A DNA stretch of 64,000 nt from Antitrichia curtipendula (taxonomy: Eukaryota > Streptophyta > Bryopsida > Hypnales > Leucodontaceae). Positions 61,976 to 64,000 of the stretch are shown here, in pieces. How positions within the stretch are numbered: the stretch's first letter is position 1; each line of letters starts with the position of its first letter. The notes under the pieces were generated by a model, which was not told the DNA's origin, did no database searches, and saw only the letters and a program-made list of their open reading frames with translations. The stretch is taken from NCBI GenBank assembly GCA_951230915.1, contig OX579634.1:49675570-49739569 (forward strand), read 5' to 3'. Position numbers and translations under genes: made by a program.

Positions 61976-62516
61976 CTTGGGAATAAACTTTCTTTCGCAT
62001 CGAAATGGTGCCTACAAAAGTTTGGACCTAAGTTTACCTGTCAAAGAAGTTGTACATTGACAATTTGTGAGAATAGGGGGTGGAGAGGTTGTTTTTATAA
62101 TGAAATCCACTGTTCTTTATGAACTCTCAAAGGATATGGGTTTATTTTAAGATTGAGCTCCTCCAAGCTCTTACAAGTTACTTACAACTCCAACCATTTA
62201 CATATCCCATATGGGTTGCTTTACCTCCTTTCACCAATTTGTATAAGAGCTTGTTTAAAACTGGGTACCAAACTAGGGATGACTTTACGAATAACTCTAA
62301 TGAGCTCAATATTTATTTAATTAATTTTCCGCACCCCCCATCAGTTCAGTAACATAATTTAAATTATTTTTTTCAGCATCCCGCCCCCCACAAATCATTT
62401 CAAAAATTAAATTAAATTTTTTTATCAGTGTCCCCCTCCCCTCCCCCTCTTTGTACTTCTCTTACCACAGTTTTTCTTCCCAATGCCTATGGGACAATGT
62501 GTTTTAAAAAAAAAAT

Positions 62517-62650
62517 TTATCCAGTACGTGTATGCATATGTATTCCAGTATGTATTTCAGTATTTGTATCCCAATGTGTATCCTAGTAAATATCCCAGTA
62601 TTCATATCTTGAAGCGTATCCCAATACGTATAGATATCCATCTTTGTATC
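62517..62650. repeat. Degenerate 12-bp minisatellite
   Basis: About eleven diverged units related to TATCCCAGTATG. Confidence 0.7.
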
Positions 62651-63140
62651 TCTGGAGTGTTTTTGGAGTGCTTTTGGAAATAACAGTTGGGAGGTGGGGT
62701 TTGTAATTTTATTTTTAAAAAAATCAATGGCTCTTGTTTTTGAGTAGGGAGGGGGGTTGTTAATTAATGCACAACCTCATGGCTCACTCTTTTCAGCTCA
62801 TTGTTCATTGTGTAGTGTCAAAAATAAAATAATTATTTGAAAAATTCTTACTATTTTCCATTACTACTTGTACCTTGTGAAGAAATTTCATATCAATTGG
62901 ATTGTTTTTGTTAAATTTACCAATTTATTTTTCTTCAAACTTATTATTTACTAAATCAAAGCACTTCAATATAGTTACATTTTTTTTGAGTTTGATATTC
63001 TCTTTTTACAAACATTATGATCTTTTAGATGCACAGTTAATTGAAACTCATATATTTCTAATTAAAAACTTCTAAAAATCTCCTTACAGATCATTACTTG
63101 TAATCTTATGTCTAGGTTTATACTTAAAAAACTCACTTAA

Positions 63141-63935
63141 CCCCTAAATGCCTAAGCCTTTTGAAGTGTATTTTTCCTATGGAAAATGAAGATGAATTTA
63201 TAGTTATTTTCAATAAAATAAATTGTTTTTTTTTCCAAAATCTAACCGTATTAATTAATCTAATCTTGCTTATTAGTAAGCTCACCAATTTTGAATGCAA
63301 AATTGCATAAGAGTTGTAAGATCATAACAAGAGAAATGTATGTTTTCTATTTTTAATATGTTGCCCCTCTCCACAATGTTTCAGAAATTTGCACACAAGA
63401 GTTTTTTGGGATTGAAGGTGACATGAACAACTACAAATAATGCTAGCACACTAAAATGCACTTTCAAAAAACTTAATTTCAAATGAAAAGCTATCAAATT
63501 CATTACACAATCCACTTTGCAATTGTTGTAATGCAATTTTTTTATAAATAGAAGATTGCAAATAACTCCAAATTAACATTTGCATGTTTACATTTTCAAC
63601 GGTGAAAATCATTAAAACACTTTATTCTTTCCGCTAGGACCATTTTCAAAGCAAATGGATATATATAATTTTGTAGATCTCAAATCAAGTGAATTGGCAA
63701 ACTTTGCTCAAAGCCCGGAATTGAGTAAAATTTGCAAACTTTACTCTTCATTAATGGTACATATATGCCTTTGAGGACCTCTCAATAATCAAATATTTAA
63801 CTTTTTCAACAAAAAATGAAAGATTCCAATAGTTAACCTTAAAAATTGCTTTAAATTTTTTTTTAATGATCAATTAAATTTAACTACCCACACCAAAATA
63901 GGCCTTCAATAAAAAAATAAGAATGCTTTTAAGGG
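63141..63935 (+). mobile_element. Probable TTAA-type MITE
   Basis: It starts CCCCTAAATGCCTAAG after TTAA (63137-63140). A possible right end, GCTTTTAAGGG, precedes TTCA at 63936-63939, giving about 795 bp. The left end is clear; the right end is a guess. Confidence 0.5.
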
Positions 63936-64000
63936 TTCACATCAAGGGGCAATTGAATCAAGTCAAAAAACAATGAGAAGGTCCGCATGTATATGCCAAA

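Noticed and set aside
1..64000. CRISPR array, operons, rRNA or complete tRNA genes
   Set aside because: None found. The spliced genes show this is eukaryotic nuclear DNA, and the only tRNA-like signal is the SINE-type B box near 61.9 kb.

Overview
The window is nuclear DNA from a plant-lineage eukaryote. It holds six spliced protein genes with GT-AG introns, spread through very AT-rich DNA packed with transposon debris. Several products are plant-type: a TRAF-type zinc-finger protein resembling Arabidopsis At1g09920, a nucellin/ASP1-like aspartic protease relative, and an ADCK1-like ABC1 kinase. A piggyBac-type transposase remnant and many piggyBac-style MITEs are unusual for a flowering plant. 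They hint at a non-flowering lineage (bryophyte, lycophyte, fern or streptophyte alga), but the species cannot be fixed from the sequence.

Layout. 1-1.1 kb: decayed piggyBac transposase (minus). 1.4-3.5 kb: unrecognised gene-like DNA. 3.9-16.6 kb: AT-rich repeats, including TTAA-flanked MITEs, an hAT-like MITE with an 8-bp target duplication and a CACTA-like hairpin. 16.9-19.6 kb: TRAF zinc-finger gene (minus, 6 exons, 375 aa). 20-23.7 kb: repeats. 24.5-25.7 kb: a small gene (plus, 3 exons, 239 aa) encoding a CW zinc finger, four tandem PCNA-binding (PIP-box-like) motifs and an AT-hook. 26.3-27.4 kb: DJ-1/PfpI (isocyanide-hydratase-like) gene (minus, 3 exons, 269 aa). 28-35 kb: dense MITEs, some nested or back to back. 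36.3-41.9 kb: ABC1/UbiB kinase gene (plus, 16 exons, 564 aa). 42.7-44.8 kb: MITEs and a dispersed repeat. 45.4-47.3 kb: membrane-protein gene (minus). 48.1-48.7 kb: GC-rich island and a MITE end. 51.1-56.1 kb: aspartic-protease-like gene (plus, 9 exons, 533 aa) with both active-site motifs altered. 56-64 kb: AT-rich DNA with a possible SINE, a minisatellite and one more MITE.

Exon models were built by hand. For the five complete models the reading phase closes at every junction and the spliced proteins restore family motifs. The 5' end of the membrane-protein gene is unresolved. The genes look like independent housekeeping or regulatory genes, not a pathway.

Two observations stand out. The CW/PIP-array/AT-hook protein looks like a chromatin adaptor that would bridge methylated histone H3, PCNA and AT-rich DNA. 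A network of MITEs shares CCCCTAAA-type ends and TTAA target sites, matching the piggyBac transposase remnant in the same window.
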